From contig JAEYWD010000092.1 in NCBI GenBank assembly GCA_023429135.1, forward strand, positions 1 through 64,000: 64,000 bases of DNA. Direction: 5' to 3'. Both the position numbers and the translations under genes were made by a program. This document shows positions 1 to 7,670 of this stretch, one piece after another; position 1 is the first letter of the stretch, and every line of letters starts with the position of its first letter. The notes beneath the pieces were generated by a model, which was not told the DNA's origin, did not search any database, and saw only the letters and a list, made by a program, of their open reading frames with translations. Source of the DNA: Bacteroidota bacterium. GTDB lineage: Bacteria > Bacteroidota > Bacteroidia > Bacteroidales > JAAUTT01.

Positions 1-18
1 GAATTTCCGCAGAAACAT
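1..18 (-). CDS. First codons of the next gene downstream of coaBC (partial)
   Basis: An ATG on the minus strand at 18-16 follows the coaBC stop (22-20) after a single base and opens a frame that runs off the left edge, reading M-F-L-R-K-F. In Bacteroidota a secreted DUF4835 protein often follows coaBC, and the tight spacing fits that operon. Six codons cannot prove identity. Confidence 0.35.
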
Positions 19-19
19 T

Positions 20-1231
20 TCAGAAGCAGGTTATGAGTTTGTTTACAATATCAGTTGCCACTTCGGCTTTTGTTTTTAACTCAAATTTCTGAATATTATT
101 GTTTTTATCAATAATAGTTATTTTGTTCGTGTCGACCTGAAATCCTGCACCCGGATCGTTAAGCGAGTTGAGTACTATAAAATCGAGGTTTTTCGATTTC
201 AGCTTCTTCTGGGCGTTTTCAAGTTCGTCGTTGGTCTCGAGAGCAAAACCTACTAACACCTGTTTAGGTTTTTTAAGCTGGCCTAGATCTGCTGCAATAT
301 CGGTGGTAGGTTTCAATTCAAGAACATAATTTACCTTCTCCCGTTTCACTTTTTTGGGTAGAGGATTTACAGGAGTAAAATCAGCAACGGCGGCCGATAG
401 TATTGCGGCATCCATATGCAGAAACCGGGTGCTGCAAACTTCGTGCATTTCGTTGGCACTCGATATTTTAATTAGCTGAATGTTTGGGTGCTGCGGTTTT
501 ATTGAAACGGGCCCGCTTACCAAAATCACAATGGCGCCACGATTAGCAAGTTCTTCAGCAATGGCAAATCCCATCTTTCCCGAGGAGTAGTTGCCGATAA
601 ATCTCACCGGATCAATTGCTTCATAGGTGGGTCCTGCGGTAACCATAATTTTTTTGTGAAGCAGATCCTTCACATTCTTTGTTTTCCCTGCAAAGTGTTC
701 GGCCAGGGCTTTAACAATATTTTCCGGTTCTTCCATACGGCCTTTTCCTTCGAGTCCACTGGCCAATTCACCAGTAGCCGGCTCGATAATGATATTTCCG
801 AATGATTTGAGTACGGATAAATTTCTTGTTGTTGTTGGGTGCGAAAACATGTCGAGATCCATAGCTGGAGCTACGAAAACTTTACAACGTGCGGAAAGGT
901 ACGTTGTAATCACAAGGTTATCGGCAATGCCATTTGCCATTTTACCAATGGTATTGGCTGTAGCGGGGGCAATAAGATAAGCATCGGCCCACAGTCCTAA
1001 ATCGACATGACTGTTCCAATCGCCGTTTTCGGGGTTGAAAAAATCAACCAGAATTGGATTTTTCGAAAGCGTTGCTAAAGTTAAAGGAGTAATAAATTCT
1101 TTGGCCAAGGGTGTCATCAGTACTTTAACTTCAGCACCTTCTTTAACCAGCATACGGACAAGAATAGCAGCCTTGTAAGCTGCTATACTGCCGGTTACGG
1201 CCAATAATATTTTCTTTCCTTTAAGAAGCAT
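20..1231 (-). CDS. coaBC: Bifunctional phosphopantothenoylcysteine decarboxylase / phosphopantothenate-cysteine ligase
   Basis: This 403-residue enzyme makes 4'-phosphopantetheine in coenzyme A synthesis: the C-terminal CoaB half joins cysteine to phosphopantothenate and the N-terminal flavin CoaC half decarboxylates the product. The flavoprotein start (GSIAAYK, 14-20) and His75 in the NSHVDL stretch are clear, and the CoaB half has the IGNYSSGKMG motif. Two CoaC positions differ from E. coli Dfp: the PxMN asparagine is Asp125 (PAMDLDM) and the clamp cysteine is Ser158 (LASGLEGKGRM). I recall this variant as common in the phylum. The start codon overlaps the rpoZ stop (TGATG), so the two are translationally coupled. 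Confidence 0.95.
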   Translation of the reverse strand: MLLKGKKILLAVTGSIAAYKAAILVRMLVKEGAEVKVLMTPLAKEFITPLTLATLSKNPILVDFFNPENGDWNSHVDLGLWADAYLIAPATANTIGKMANGIADNLVITTYLSARCKVFVAPAMDLDMFSHPTTTRNLSVLKSFGNIIIEPATGELASGLEGKGRMEEPENIVKALAEHFAGKTKNVKDLLHKKIMVTAGPTYEAIDPVRFIGNYSSGKMGFAIAEELANRGAIVILVSGPVSIKPQHPNIQLIKISSANEMHEVCSTRFLHMDAAILSAAVADFTPVNPLPKKVKREKVNYVLELKPTTDIAADLGQLKKPKQVLVGFALETNDELENAQKKLKSKNLDFIVLNSLNDPGAGFQVDTNKITIIDKNNNIQKFELKTKAEVATDIVNKLITCF

Positions 1232-1554
1232 CAGGCATTCTTTGCAGGATTGCGATGGTAAACTTCACCATCAATAAATTCCTGAACTGCAATAAGAGTC
1301 GGTTTTGGAAGACGTTCGTAGAACTTAGAAATTTCTATCTGTTCACGGTTCTCAAAAACTTCCTCAAGATTATCGGTATAGTATGCAAATTCTTCCAGCT
1401 TCCTGTTTAATTCCTGTTTCATTTCAACACTGATCTGATTTGCTCTTTTAGCTATAATCATAACAGTTTCATAAACATTTCCAACTGGTTCTTCAATTTT
1501 ATCCAAATCACGGGTGATTGTGGAACCTGGAGCTTTTGTTTTTTTGTAATCCAT
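1231..1554 (-). CDS. rpoZ: RNA polymerase omega subunit (Bacteroidota Rpb6-like type)
   Basis: This 107-residue protein matches the Bacteroidota form of the omega/Rpb6 subunit, which binds the beta' subunit and helps RNA polymerase assembly. The central stretch with IAKRANQIS is the part comparable to the conserved omega helix, and the acidic C-terminal half is typical of the phylum. It lies between bamD (upstream, 22-bp gap) and coaBC (downstream, overlapping stop/start). This order is conserved in Bacteroidota and supports the call more than the short sequence does. Confidence 0.85.
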   Translation of the reverse strand: MDYKKTKAPGSTITRDLDKIEEPVGNVYETVMIIAKRANQISVEMKQELNRKLEEFAYYTDNLEEVFENREQIEISKFYERLPKPTLIAVQEFIDGEVYHRNPAKNA

Positions 1555-1576
1555 TATATTTAAAATTTAATGTTTC

Positions 1577-2362
1577 TTATTTTACGTATTCCTGTGAATC
1601 TTCATAAATATTTTTGGCTTCCCGAACATATTTGCTTGTAGGAAACTCTGCTATAAACGAATAATACTCATCTATGGTTGCCTGAAATCTCTCTTTTTGT
1701 TTCGCTGCAATACTCTTCTTTGCCATGAGATAATTCGATTGAAGCACTAAAAATAACAATTCTTCCCGGTATTTAGTATTTGGATACTCGGTTAAACTTG
1801 AGTTAAGGGCGATTATTGAAGCTTTGTAATCTTCGAGATCGTAATATAGTTTGGCGTTTTTATACGATTTATCCACCAGTTTATCTTCCAGGTCGGCAAT
1901 ATATTTTCTTGATTCGTCAACGTGTTTACTGCCTGGATGTTTCTGAATATAGAGATTAAATGCATCAATGGCTGCATAGGTATTTTCCTGGTCGAGTGAA
2001 GGCCTTGGACTGGTGAGGTAATAGCAATATGCCGACAAATATTGGGCTTCATCAGCAAATGGAGAATAGGGATAATTCTCGAAAAAGTTTTTTAAGTAAT
2101 GACCGGCGAGAATATAATCTTTTTGCCTGTAATAGCTCAAAGCATGATAATACGAAACAGTGTCCGACTTATCAGTTCCCTTGAAAACAGGTACTATTTG
2201 TTCAAAGATGGTTGCCGCACGAACGTATTCCTCTGCGTTGTAATATTCAAAAGCTTTTTTGTATTTGAGTTTATAGTCGGAACTCTTTAATATTTTTTCG
2301 TACTTACCGCAGGAAAATAGCGTAACTATAAGAAAGCCAATTAATAATATCTGTTTCTTCAT
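1577..2362 (-). CDS. bamD: Outer membrane protein assembly factor BamD (TPR lipoprotein)
   Basis: BamD is the lipoprotein partner of BamA in the machine that inserts beta-barrels into the outer membrane. The ATG at 2362 gives a lipoprotein signal (MKKQILLIGF..., lipobox LFSC) and a 261-residue protein made of TPR-like helical pairs; repeated F/Y-P-x-S/T-x-Y/F motifs such as NYPYSPFADEA and KHPGSKHVDE are typical. A longer frame exists upstream, but it begins with TTG and would put extra residues before the signal peptide. A good promoter lies just upstream. rpoZ and coaBC follow in the same direction. Confidence 0.88.
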   Translation of the reverse strand: MKKQILLIGFLIVTLFSCGKYEKILKSSDYKLKYKKAFEYYNAEEYVRAATIFEQIVPVFKGTDKSDTVSYYHALSYYRQKDYILAGHYLKNFFENYPYSPFADEAQYLSAYCYYLTSPRPSLDQENTYAAIDAFNLYIQKHPGSKHVDESRKYIADLEDKLVDKSYKNAKLYYDLEDYKASIIALNSSLTEYPNTKYREELLFLVLQSNYLMAKKSIAAKQKERFQATIDEYYSFIAEFPTSKYVREAKNIYEDSQEYVK

Positions 2363-2378
2363 TCCGTAAAATATTGTG

Positions 2379-2407
2379 CAAATGTACATTAAATAGTAAA
2401 ATAACAA
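2379..2407 (-). promoter_or_regulatory. Bacteroidota-type promoter of bamD-rpoZ-coaBC
   Basis: On the minus strand the -7 element TACATTTG (2386-2379) fits the phylum consensus TAnnTTTG exactly. A TTG (2407-2405) lies 18 bases further upstream in the place of the -33 element. Transcription would start a few bases before the chosen bamD ATG, leaving a very short leader. Confidence 0.55.
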
Positions 2408-2562
2408 GAAATAAAATTACTATTAACAACGAATCGCTCAAAAAAATATTCCAAAAATGCTGTTCATGAATAGTTAAAAAAACTTAACTGGTTAAGATTA
2501 AGAATTCTCTGAACCTGATTTTATCTTTTTCCCAATATTTCAAAGATTTTTCCGGACAAAAA

Positions 2563-3933
2563 TTAATAAGGAATTATCTTTTCAACCTTATATTTTCTGA
2601 TATGATGTTTGATTATTTTTTGAACATCGCGGTTGTCTCTTGCCATTTTGATACAATCGCACAGACTTTCGGGGCCTGAATAGGAGAATTCGCGGCTGAT
2701 ATATCCAAAGCCGAGATATTTTCCGTTTTTTATCTGCACAACCGACATTTCGCCGTTGTTACGTCCTTTATCCAATACAAAAAAGCTTTTTGTGTCGTAT
2801 TCAAAATACGAGAGCGCTTTCTTTACCTTTGCGTTATAGGCTTCGGGCGATTCGTCACCGCAGCATGCGCCACTGCATTCGCCCAACTGATGCTGAAAAC
2901 AGGCTCCATTGCTTTTGTACAATCCGCATAACTTTTGACAAAGATGATAACGCTGAACCAGGAATGTAATGAATTCTTTGGCTTCGGTGTTGGAATTAAA
3001 TGATGTAATGGGATCGGAAACGCTTACAGCATTGTTTTCGATAGTTAGCCGCATATAACCGTTTTCGTCGGTATACTGATAAATGCCACAATGTGTTGGT
3101 GTTCGCCTCTGTGCTGTATTGAACCGCGGTTTGTGTCTTTTTATCTCTTCCGATTCCAGTAGCAAAGCGACCAATTCACTGCCTGTAACTTCGTAATCAA
3201 TACTCACCACCTGACTCTTCATGTTTATGGCCTTTTGGGTAGTATTGTTGCTGAAGTGCGATATTACTCTTGTTTGAATGTCGTTGCTTTTTCCTATATA
3301 TATAATATCCCCTTTTTCATTAAAAAAGTAATAAACTCCCGTTTGCCCTGGTAACTTAGCAATACAGGATGTATCGAACATAGGATGAAGGCTCTGTAAA
3401 CTGATAGATTGCGGTTGAAACAGGCTGTTTTTGGCATTGCCTTCTACTGATAACAATATATCGAAAAGCAGGGAGGTGGCATGAGCATCGCCCATGGCAC
3501 GGTGTCTTCCGTTAATTGTAATTCCTAATTCGTCGCATAAGTTGCCAAGGCTGTACGATCTTTTACCTGGAATTATTTTGCGACTCAGCTTTACGGTGCA
3601 GAGCGTGTTTCTTTTATAATCGTAACCTAAACGGGCAAATTCTTCTTTAATAAAACGATAATCAAAATTAGCGTTGTGCGCCACAAATACACACCCTTCG
3701 GTCATCTCAACCACTTTACGGGCCACTTCATAAAATCTGGGAGCATCGGCAACCATTTCGTTCGAGATGCCGGTTAAACTGGTAATGTGATAAGGGATTG
3801 ATTTCTCAGGATTGATAAGCGTTGTGAATTGATCAATTATTTTACTGCCATCGTGAATGATAATAGCTATTTCGGTAATCTTTTCAAACTTGGGACTGCC
3901 ACCTGTAGTTTCTATGTCGATTATTGCATACAT
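2563..3933 (-). CDS. DEDDh exonuclease fused to a GIY-YIG nuclease domain
   Basis: This 456-residue protein joins two nuclease folds. Residues 1-170 are a DnaQ-like 3'-5' exonuclease with D6 and E8 (IDIETTGG), VAHNANFDYRF and HRAMGDAHAT, the last giving the DEDDh His and Asp. Residues from about 190 to 275 are a GIY-YIG domain (TGVYYFF...DIIYIGKS, then R in TRVISHF) of the UvrC/Cho type, followed by a cysteine-containing stretch (CGLYKSNGACFQHQLGECSGAC) like that following the UvrC nuclease domain. Such fusions are known in bacteria and are presumed to act in DNA repair; the substrate is not shown. It is monocistronic, with a 200-bp gap before bamD. Confidence 0.85.
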   Translation of the reverse strand: MYAIIDIETTGGSPKFEKITEIAIIIHDGSKIIDQFTTLINPEKSIPYHITSLTGISNEMVADAPRFYEVARKVVEMTEGCVFVAHNANFDYRFIKEEFARLGYDYKRNTLCTVKLSRKIIPGKRSYSLGNLCDELGITINGRHRAMGDAHATSLLFDILLSVEGNAKNSLFQPQSISLQSLHPMFDTSCIAKLPGQTGVYYFFNEKGDIIYIGKSNDIQTRVISHFSNNTTQKAINMKSQVVSIDYEVTGSELVALLLESEEIKRHKPRFNTAQRRTPTHCGIYQYTDENGYMRLTIENNAVSVSDPITSFNSNTEAKEFITFLVQRYHLCQKLCGLYKSNGACFQHQLGECSGACCGDESPEAYNAKVKKALSYFEYDTKSFFVLDKGRNNGEMSVVQIKNGKYLGFGYISREFSYSGPESLCDCIKMARDNRDVQKIIKHHIRKYKVEKIIPY

Positions 3934-4112
3934 AAAAGAAAAATAGAGGTGAAAATTATAGAAAAGAATGAAAATGAGATAGGGAAAACTTTATCATTTG
4001 TTAACAATAGCTGTTGATTTAATAACATGATCTAGAAACTGACCACCGATACATGTATTTGTAAATCATTACCGCCAGCGAAATTTTAGTAAAACTTTTT
4101 AAAACATTTTTA

Positions 4113-4141
4113 TTGCTTTCTATAAAATGCGTTTATTTTTG
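4113..4141 (+). promoter_or_regulatory. Bacteroidota-type promoter upstream of the 4186 gene
   Basis: TATTTTTG (4134-4141) fits the -7 consensus TAnnTTTG, and TTG at 4113-4115 stands 18 bases upstream as a -33 element. The gene begins about 45 bases downstream. Confidence 0.45.
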
Positions 4142-4185
4142 TGCGATAAATATTTCAAATTAAAATTCTGGGTCAAGACATCAAC

Positions 4186-4599
4186 ATGCTACTATCTACA
4201 TTTCCCGGTAATTTATCAGTCAAACTGGGAGTTAAGCCAAATAACTTTATTATTGTAATCAATCAGCCCGATAACTATTTTGGGCTGTTGAACGATTTAC
4301 CATCAGGGGTAAAGTTTTTCCAGGTAGAAGATAATATGATGGTTGATGCTATTCATATCTTTGTTCGAAGTCAGCACGAATTAATTCACGAACTTTTTGC
4401 TTCCAAACCTTTGCTGAAAGAAGACGGTAAGCTTTGGATCTTTTATCCTAAAAAAGCCTCCAGGGTGCGTACCGATTTGGATAACAACTTTCTTATCCGG
4501 TTTGCAGACGACATTCATCTTGTTAATATTCAGCTTACCGATTTTGATGAGATGTGGACCGGTATGGAGTTCAAAGTAAAAAAATACGGAAGCAGTTAA
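4186..4599 (+). CDS. DUF3052-like small protein of unknown function
   Basis: This 137-residue cytosolic protein has no signal peptide or membrane segment. Its layout resembles what I recall of the DUF3052 family: a KLGVKPNNF start, a central MVDAIHIFVRSQHEL stretch, then DGKLWIFYPKKASRVRTDL and a C-terminal DEMWTGMEFKVKKY. The family has no firmly established role; the WIFYPKK-ASxxxTDL pattern is its strongest feature. It is a single gene facing the LexA-like regulator, whose 3' end lies 20 bp away. The family call is from memory of its motifs. Confidence 0.6.
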   Translation: MLLSTFPGNLSVKLGVKPNNFIIVINQPDNYFGLLNDLPSGVKFFQVEDNMMVDAIHIFVRSQHELIHELFASKPLLKEDGKLWIFYPKKASRVRTDLDNNFLIRFADDIHLVNIQLTDFDEMWTGMEFKVKKYGSS

Positions 4600-4619
4600 C
4601 ACCTGGTTGACAAACTCAG

Positions 4620-5423
4620 CTATCCTTTCATCATTTTCATCTTCATTTGGGCAACGTCGCGCTTAAGGTTAGCAACTGTTTTTATAAGTTCGCTACTGGG
4701 CAGAGCTGGTTCCGGTAATTCCGAGCTGATATAGTTCACAAATTTCCAGACCTCCTTAATTTCGGAAAGAGTAACATCGAAAGGCTCGTAAATGGGGTTT
4801 AGCGAATAAAGCCGTAGTTTTCCTTCTTTCTCTATCAGGTTCTCAACTATTTTAAAAACAATACCTTCGTCGACAGTAAAAATGATATAACCATAACCTG
4901 TGAGCAGTGTATTCCAATCTTGTACAAACTCACTTGTAACCCATGATCCGTCGGGGATAGGAAGCATCGAGTCGCCTTTCAACTGGAAAGTACGGTATTT
5001 TTTGTTTTTGGAAAGAAAAGGCAGTTGAAAAGTGGGAAGTTCTTTAATAAATTCTGGGTCAGCAAAGCCTGTGGCATAACCTGCTTTGACTTTTTCGGGC
5101 ACAAGCTCAATGTTATCTTCGTTTTCTTTACTGATAGTGGTAGCTAGAACCCTTAAGTTGCTACCTTTTATAAATACATCGTTGCCCCTTTCAAGTTCCG
5201 AAAACTGGAATTCGGAAAGCTTACTCAAATCGATTGTGACGAGAGTGTCGATAGCAATTTTGTAAAATTTAGAGAATGCAATAAGGACTTCGAGGCTGGG
5301 TTGAGCAATACCATTTTCGTAACCGCTCAGGGTGGAGCGTTTCATGTTCAGGGCAATGGAAATTTCGTCCTGAGTGCGTCCGCGACGCTTGCGCAATAGT
5401 TTAATGTTGTTAGTGAAGTACAT
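4620..5423 (-). CDS. XRE helix-turn-helix regulator with LexA/S24-like C-terminal domain
   Basis: The first 60 residues form a Cro/CI-type helix-turn-helix (RTQDEISIALNMKRSTLSGYENG). The C-terminal half is an S24/LexA-like domain with the serine in KGDSM (Ser152) and the lysine in GIVFKIV (Lys191), spaced 39 residues apart as in LexA-type self-cleaving repressors. KAGYATG near 113-119 offers an Ala-Gly bond (114-115) where cleavage would be expected. The ATG at 5423 was chosen because the longer frame starts with TTG before the domain. It may control stress or prophage-like genes, but no such genes are nearby. Targets cannot be read here. Confidence 0.82.
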   Translation of the reverse strand: MYFTNNIKLLRKRRGRTQDEISIALNMKRSTLSGYENGIAQPSLEVLIAFSKFYKIAIDTLVTIDLSKLSEFQFSELERGNDVFIKGSNLRVLATTISKENEDNIELVPEKVKAGYATGFADPEFIKELPTFQLPFLSKNKKYRTFQLKGDSMLPIPDGSWVTSEFVQDWNTLLTGYGYIIFTVDEGIVFKIVENLIEKEGKLRLYSLNPIYEPFDVTLSEIKEVWKFVNYISSELPEPALPSSELIKTVANLKRDVAQMKMKMMKG

Positions 5424-5480
5424 AAGGGTCAAAATTAATTACACAACAAATTTTTACCAGAAGGCCGAAAGTGCTTCAGT

Positions 5481-5531
5481 GGATTATAGAGGCTGTATGA
5501 AACAGGATGGTTTCATACAGCTCTATAGTCC
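5481..5531. repeat. Minimal GAGGCTGTRTG inverted-repeat element (hairpin)
   Basis: The arms 5481-5503 and 5510-5531 pair over about 22 bases with one mismatch and one bulge, around a six-base loop. The arm contains GAGGCTGTATGAAAC, the same shell as the longer elements at 20.9, 40.6 and 60.6 kb, but here without a core. It lies between the 3' end of ald and the LexA-like gene, so it would also end or slow ald transcripts, although no clear T tract follows. Confidence 0.6.
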
Positions 5532-5574
5532 TTTTAAGCTTGTTTGTTTATTTTAATCCCTTATTTAGCTTTTG

Positions 5575-6687
5575 TTAGAAAAGTTTTTCTAAGGGAACAT
5601 AAGCCATATCGAATGCCTTGGATACGTTTTCGTAAACACATTCGCCCTTGTACAGGTTTACACCTTTGAAGATAGCCTGCGAACGACGGGCAGCTTCTTC
5701 AACACCATACTCGGCAATCATTAATCCATAAGGCAGCGTAACACTGGTTAAAGCCTGTGTTGATGTAAGAGCTACAGCACCGGGCATGTTAGCAACACAG
5801 TAGTGAACTACATTGTCAACTACATAAATAGGATCGTCGTGAGTGGTAGGGCGTGTAGTTTCCACGCAACCTCCCTGGTCCACAGCTACGTCGACAATCA
5901 CGGCACCTGGTTTCATCATCTGCAGGTGATAACGTCTTACAAGTTGAGGAGCTTTGGCACCTGGAAGCAATACTGCTCCAATAACAAGATCGCTTTCGCG
6001 GAGAGCGTTTTCGATGTTGGCATCGGTACTGTATAACGGAGTGATGCGTGAACCGAAAATATCGTCGAGATAAGCCAAACGATTAGGGTTAACATCAAGA
6101 ATAGTCACCTCGGCTCCGATACCGGTTGCTATTTTACAGGCGTTTGTTCCAACAATACCACCACCTATGATGGATACTTTTCCGCGTTTAACACCCGGTA
6201 CACCTCCAAGGAGAACCCCACGGCCCCCAAATGTTTTTTCGAGAAATTTGGCACCTTCCTGAATACTTAGTCTTCCGGCTATTTCGCTCATAGGACGAAG
6301 GCAGGGTAATTGACCGTCGGCTGTTTCGATGGTTTCGTAGGCCACACCTTTGATTTTCTGTTTCATCATAGCCTGTGTGAGCTCGAGACTGGCAGCAAGG
6401 TGAAGATAAGTATAGAGAATCTGACCTTCGTGGAACATTTCATATTCCTGTGGAAGAGGTTCTTTAACCTTCACAATCATTTCACACTTATCGAAAATAT
6501 CTTTTTTGTTGTCAGAAATCTTAGCGCCGGCCATTTCGTATTTTTCATCGTCGAAACCAGCGGCAATGCCGGCTCCTGCCTGGATGTATACTTCGTGACC
6601 ACGTGATACGTAAGACCGTACACACGATGGTGTTAAACCTACTCTGTACTCATGATGCTTGTTTTCTTTTACGCAACCGATTCTCAT
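5575..6687 (-). CDS. ald: Alanine dehydrogenase
   Basis: The enzyme interconverts L-alanine and pyruvate plus ammonium with NAD. Counting from the ATG at 6687 (370 residues, normal length), the active-site residues fall at the canonical positions: Arg15 (EYRVGL), Lys75 (VKVKEP) and His96 (YLHLA). The Rossmann nucleotide site is IIGGGIVGTNA, and the conserved C-terminal NVVHYCVANMPGAV is intact. A longer frame begins with TTG ten codons upstream and was rejected. It has its own promoter about 190 bp upstream and no co-directional partner nearby. Confidence 0.95.
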   Translation of the reverse strand: MRIGCVKENKHHEYRVGLTPSCVRSYVSRGHEVYIQAGAGIAAGFDDEKYEMAGAKISDNKKDIFDKCEMIVKVKEPLPQEYEMFHEGQILYTYLHLAASLELTQAMMKQKIKGVAYETIETADGQLPCLRPMSEIAGRLSIQEGAKFLEKTFGGRGVLLGGVPGVKRGKVSIIGGGIVGTNACKIATGIGAEVTILDVNPNRLAYLDDIFGSRITPLYSTDANIENALRESDLVIGAVLLPGAKAPQLVRRYHLQMMKPGAVIVDVAVDQGGCVETTRPTTHDDPIYVVDNVVHYCVANMPGAVALTSTQALTSVTLPYGLMIAEYGVEEAARRSQAIFKGVNLYKGECVYENVSKAFDMAYVPLEKLF

Positions 6688-7008
6688 ATCCTTGAATTTA
6701 AAATTGTTAATTGACAAATTTTTAGAATGTGCGCCAAAGCTAAAAGTTCTGTCAATTAATCCACATGATAGTTATCAAGCAAAAAAATGCTTTTTGCCAC
6801 ATGTTTTGCCAGGAATAATGAAACATTATAATTTATACCTTTATTGATGAGGCTATATTCCTGAGTAGATTACGATCAAAGGTAACATAGTTTAATAATT
6901 TAACCAAATTTTGGATTAAAAATTAATCAAAAATGTAAATAAATTTATAGAAATCCCGTCCGTACGGGTTGGGCGGTATTTTCACTTAAAAATAATAATG
7001 GAGAAAAA
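6688..7008. other. Intergenic region between ald and the receiver gene
   Basis: The 321 bases hold the ald promoter (6877-6908) and a long leader of about 185 bases. I see no strong hairpin, riboswitch-like pattern or credible small gene in the leader. Confidence 0.5.
6877..6908 (-). promoter_or_regulatory. Bacteroidota-type promoter of ald
   Basis: On the minus strand TACCTTTG (6884-6877) is a perfect -7 element, and TTTG (6908-6905) precedes it by 20 bases as the -33 element. The match to both halves with normal spacing makes this one of the clearest promoters in the window. Confidence 0.6.
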
Positions 7009-7389
7009 TTATAAATGAATGGGAATGTTAAGAAATTTACTGAGTGTTTCCCAAAGAACTTCTTTACGTAATGGTTTTGGCAGATATTCGTCGCATCCGC
7101 TGCTGAGAGCCTTATCTCTGTCGTCGGGCAAAACAAAGGCTGTTTGTGCGATGATAGGAATTGTAATTCCTTTATTGCGGAAAATAGTGGTAAGTTCGTA
7201 TCCATCCATATCAGGTAAGCGGATATCCATAAAGATAAGTTTTACCTTCTTTTTTTTCACTATTTCCATAGCTTCGGCTGCTGTAGTCGCCGTAATTACA
7301 GGAATTTCAAATTCCGAAAGGATCTCTTCCAGATAATAGGCGCTTGCTTCGTCATCTTCTATCACCAGAATTGCACTATCTTCTTTCAT
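7009..7389 (-). CDS. Single-domain response regulator (receiver only)
   Basis: All 126 residues form one CheY-like receiver: acidic pocket Glu11-Asp12-Asp13, phospho-acceptor Asp55 (FMDIRLPDMDG), Thr83 (AQTAF) and Lys105 (YLPKPL). There is no output domain, so it probably acts by protein contact or in a phosphorelay. The sequence is close in style to the receiver at the end of the TPR hybrid kinase at 50.75 kb (MDIQMPVLDG, AQTAF, CDDYISKP), which may indicate common origin. No histidine kinase is adjacent. Confidence 0.9.
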   Translation of the reverse strand: MKEDSAILVIEDDEASAYYLEEILSEFEIPVITATTAAEAMEIVKKKKVKLIFMDIRLPDMDGYELTTIFRNKGITIPIIAQTAFVLPDDRDKALSSGCDEYLPKPLRKEVLWETLSKFLNIPIHL

Positions 7390-7590
7390 GAGATGATAAT
7401 TAGTGGCAGTTCAATTAATCAAATCTTCAAACACTAAAATAAACGGATGTCGTATGCTGTTGTTTTTGAAAGTGCCCAAAATATTAGCAGTTACATGATC
7501 TTTTTTTCGGGAGCTAAAGTAATTAAATATTAAAAACAAAAAATGTTAAATTCATCACATTTTACCGAATCTTATTGAAAAACAAGACAA

Positions 7591-7664
7591 AAAGAACAGG
7601 GTTGTAAAGGGGAAATTAATCTGAATTTAATTCATCGATGTTTCATATTTCAACCCTGTTCTTT
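7591..7664 (-). terminator. Long-looped inverted repeat downstream of the S46 peptidase gene
   Basis: The 14-base arms 7591-7604 and 7651-7664 are perfectly complementary around a 46-base loop. On the minus strand the hairpin lies just after the peptidase stop codon and is followed by a T-rich run (TTTGTCTTGTTTTT), which fits a terminator with an unusually large loop. Confidence 0.5.
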
Positions 7665-7670
7665 TCAGGT

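Noticed and set aside
6659..6847. 62-codon plus-strand frame starting in ald
   Set aside because: It begins antisense to the conserved ald start and has no motif.
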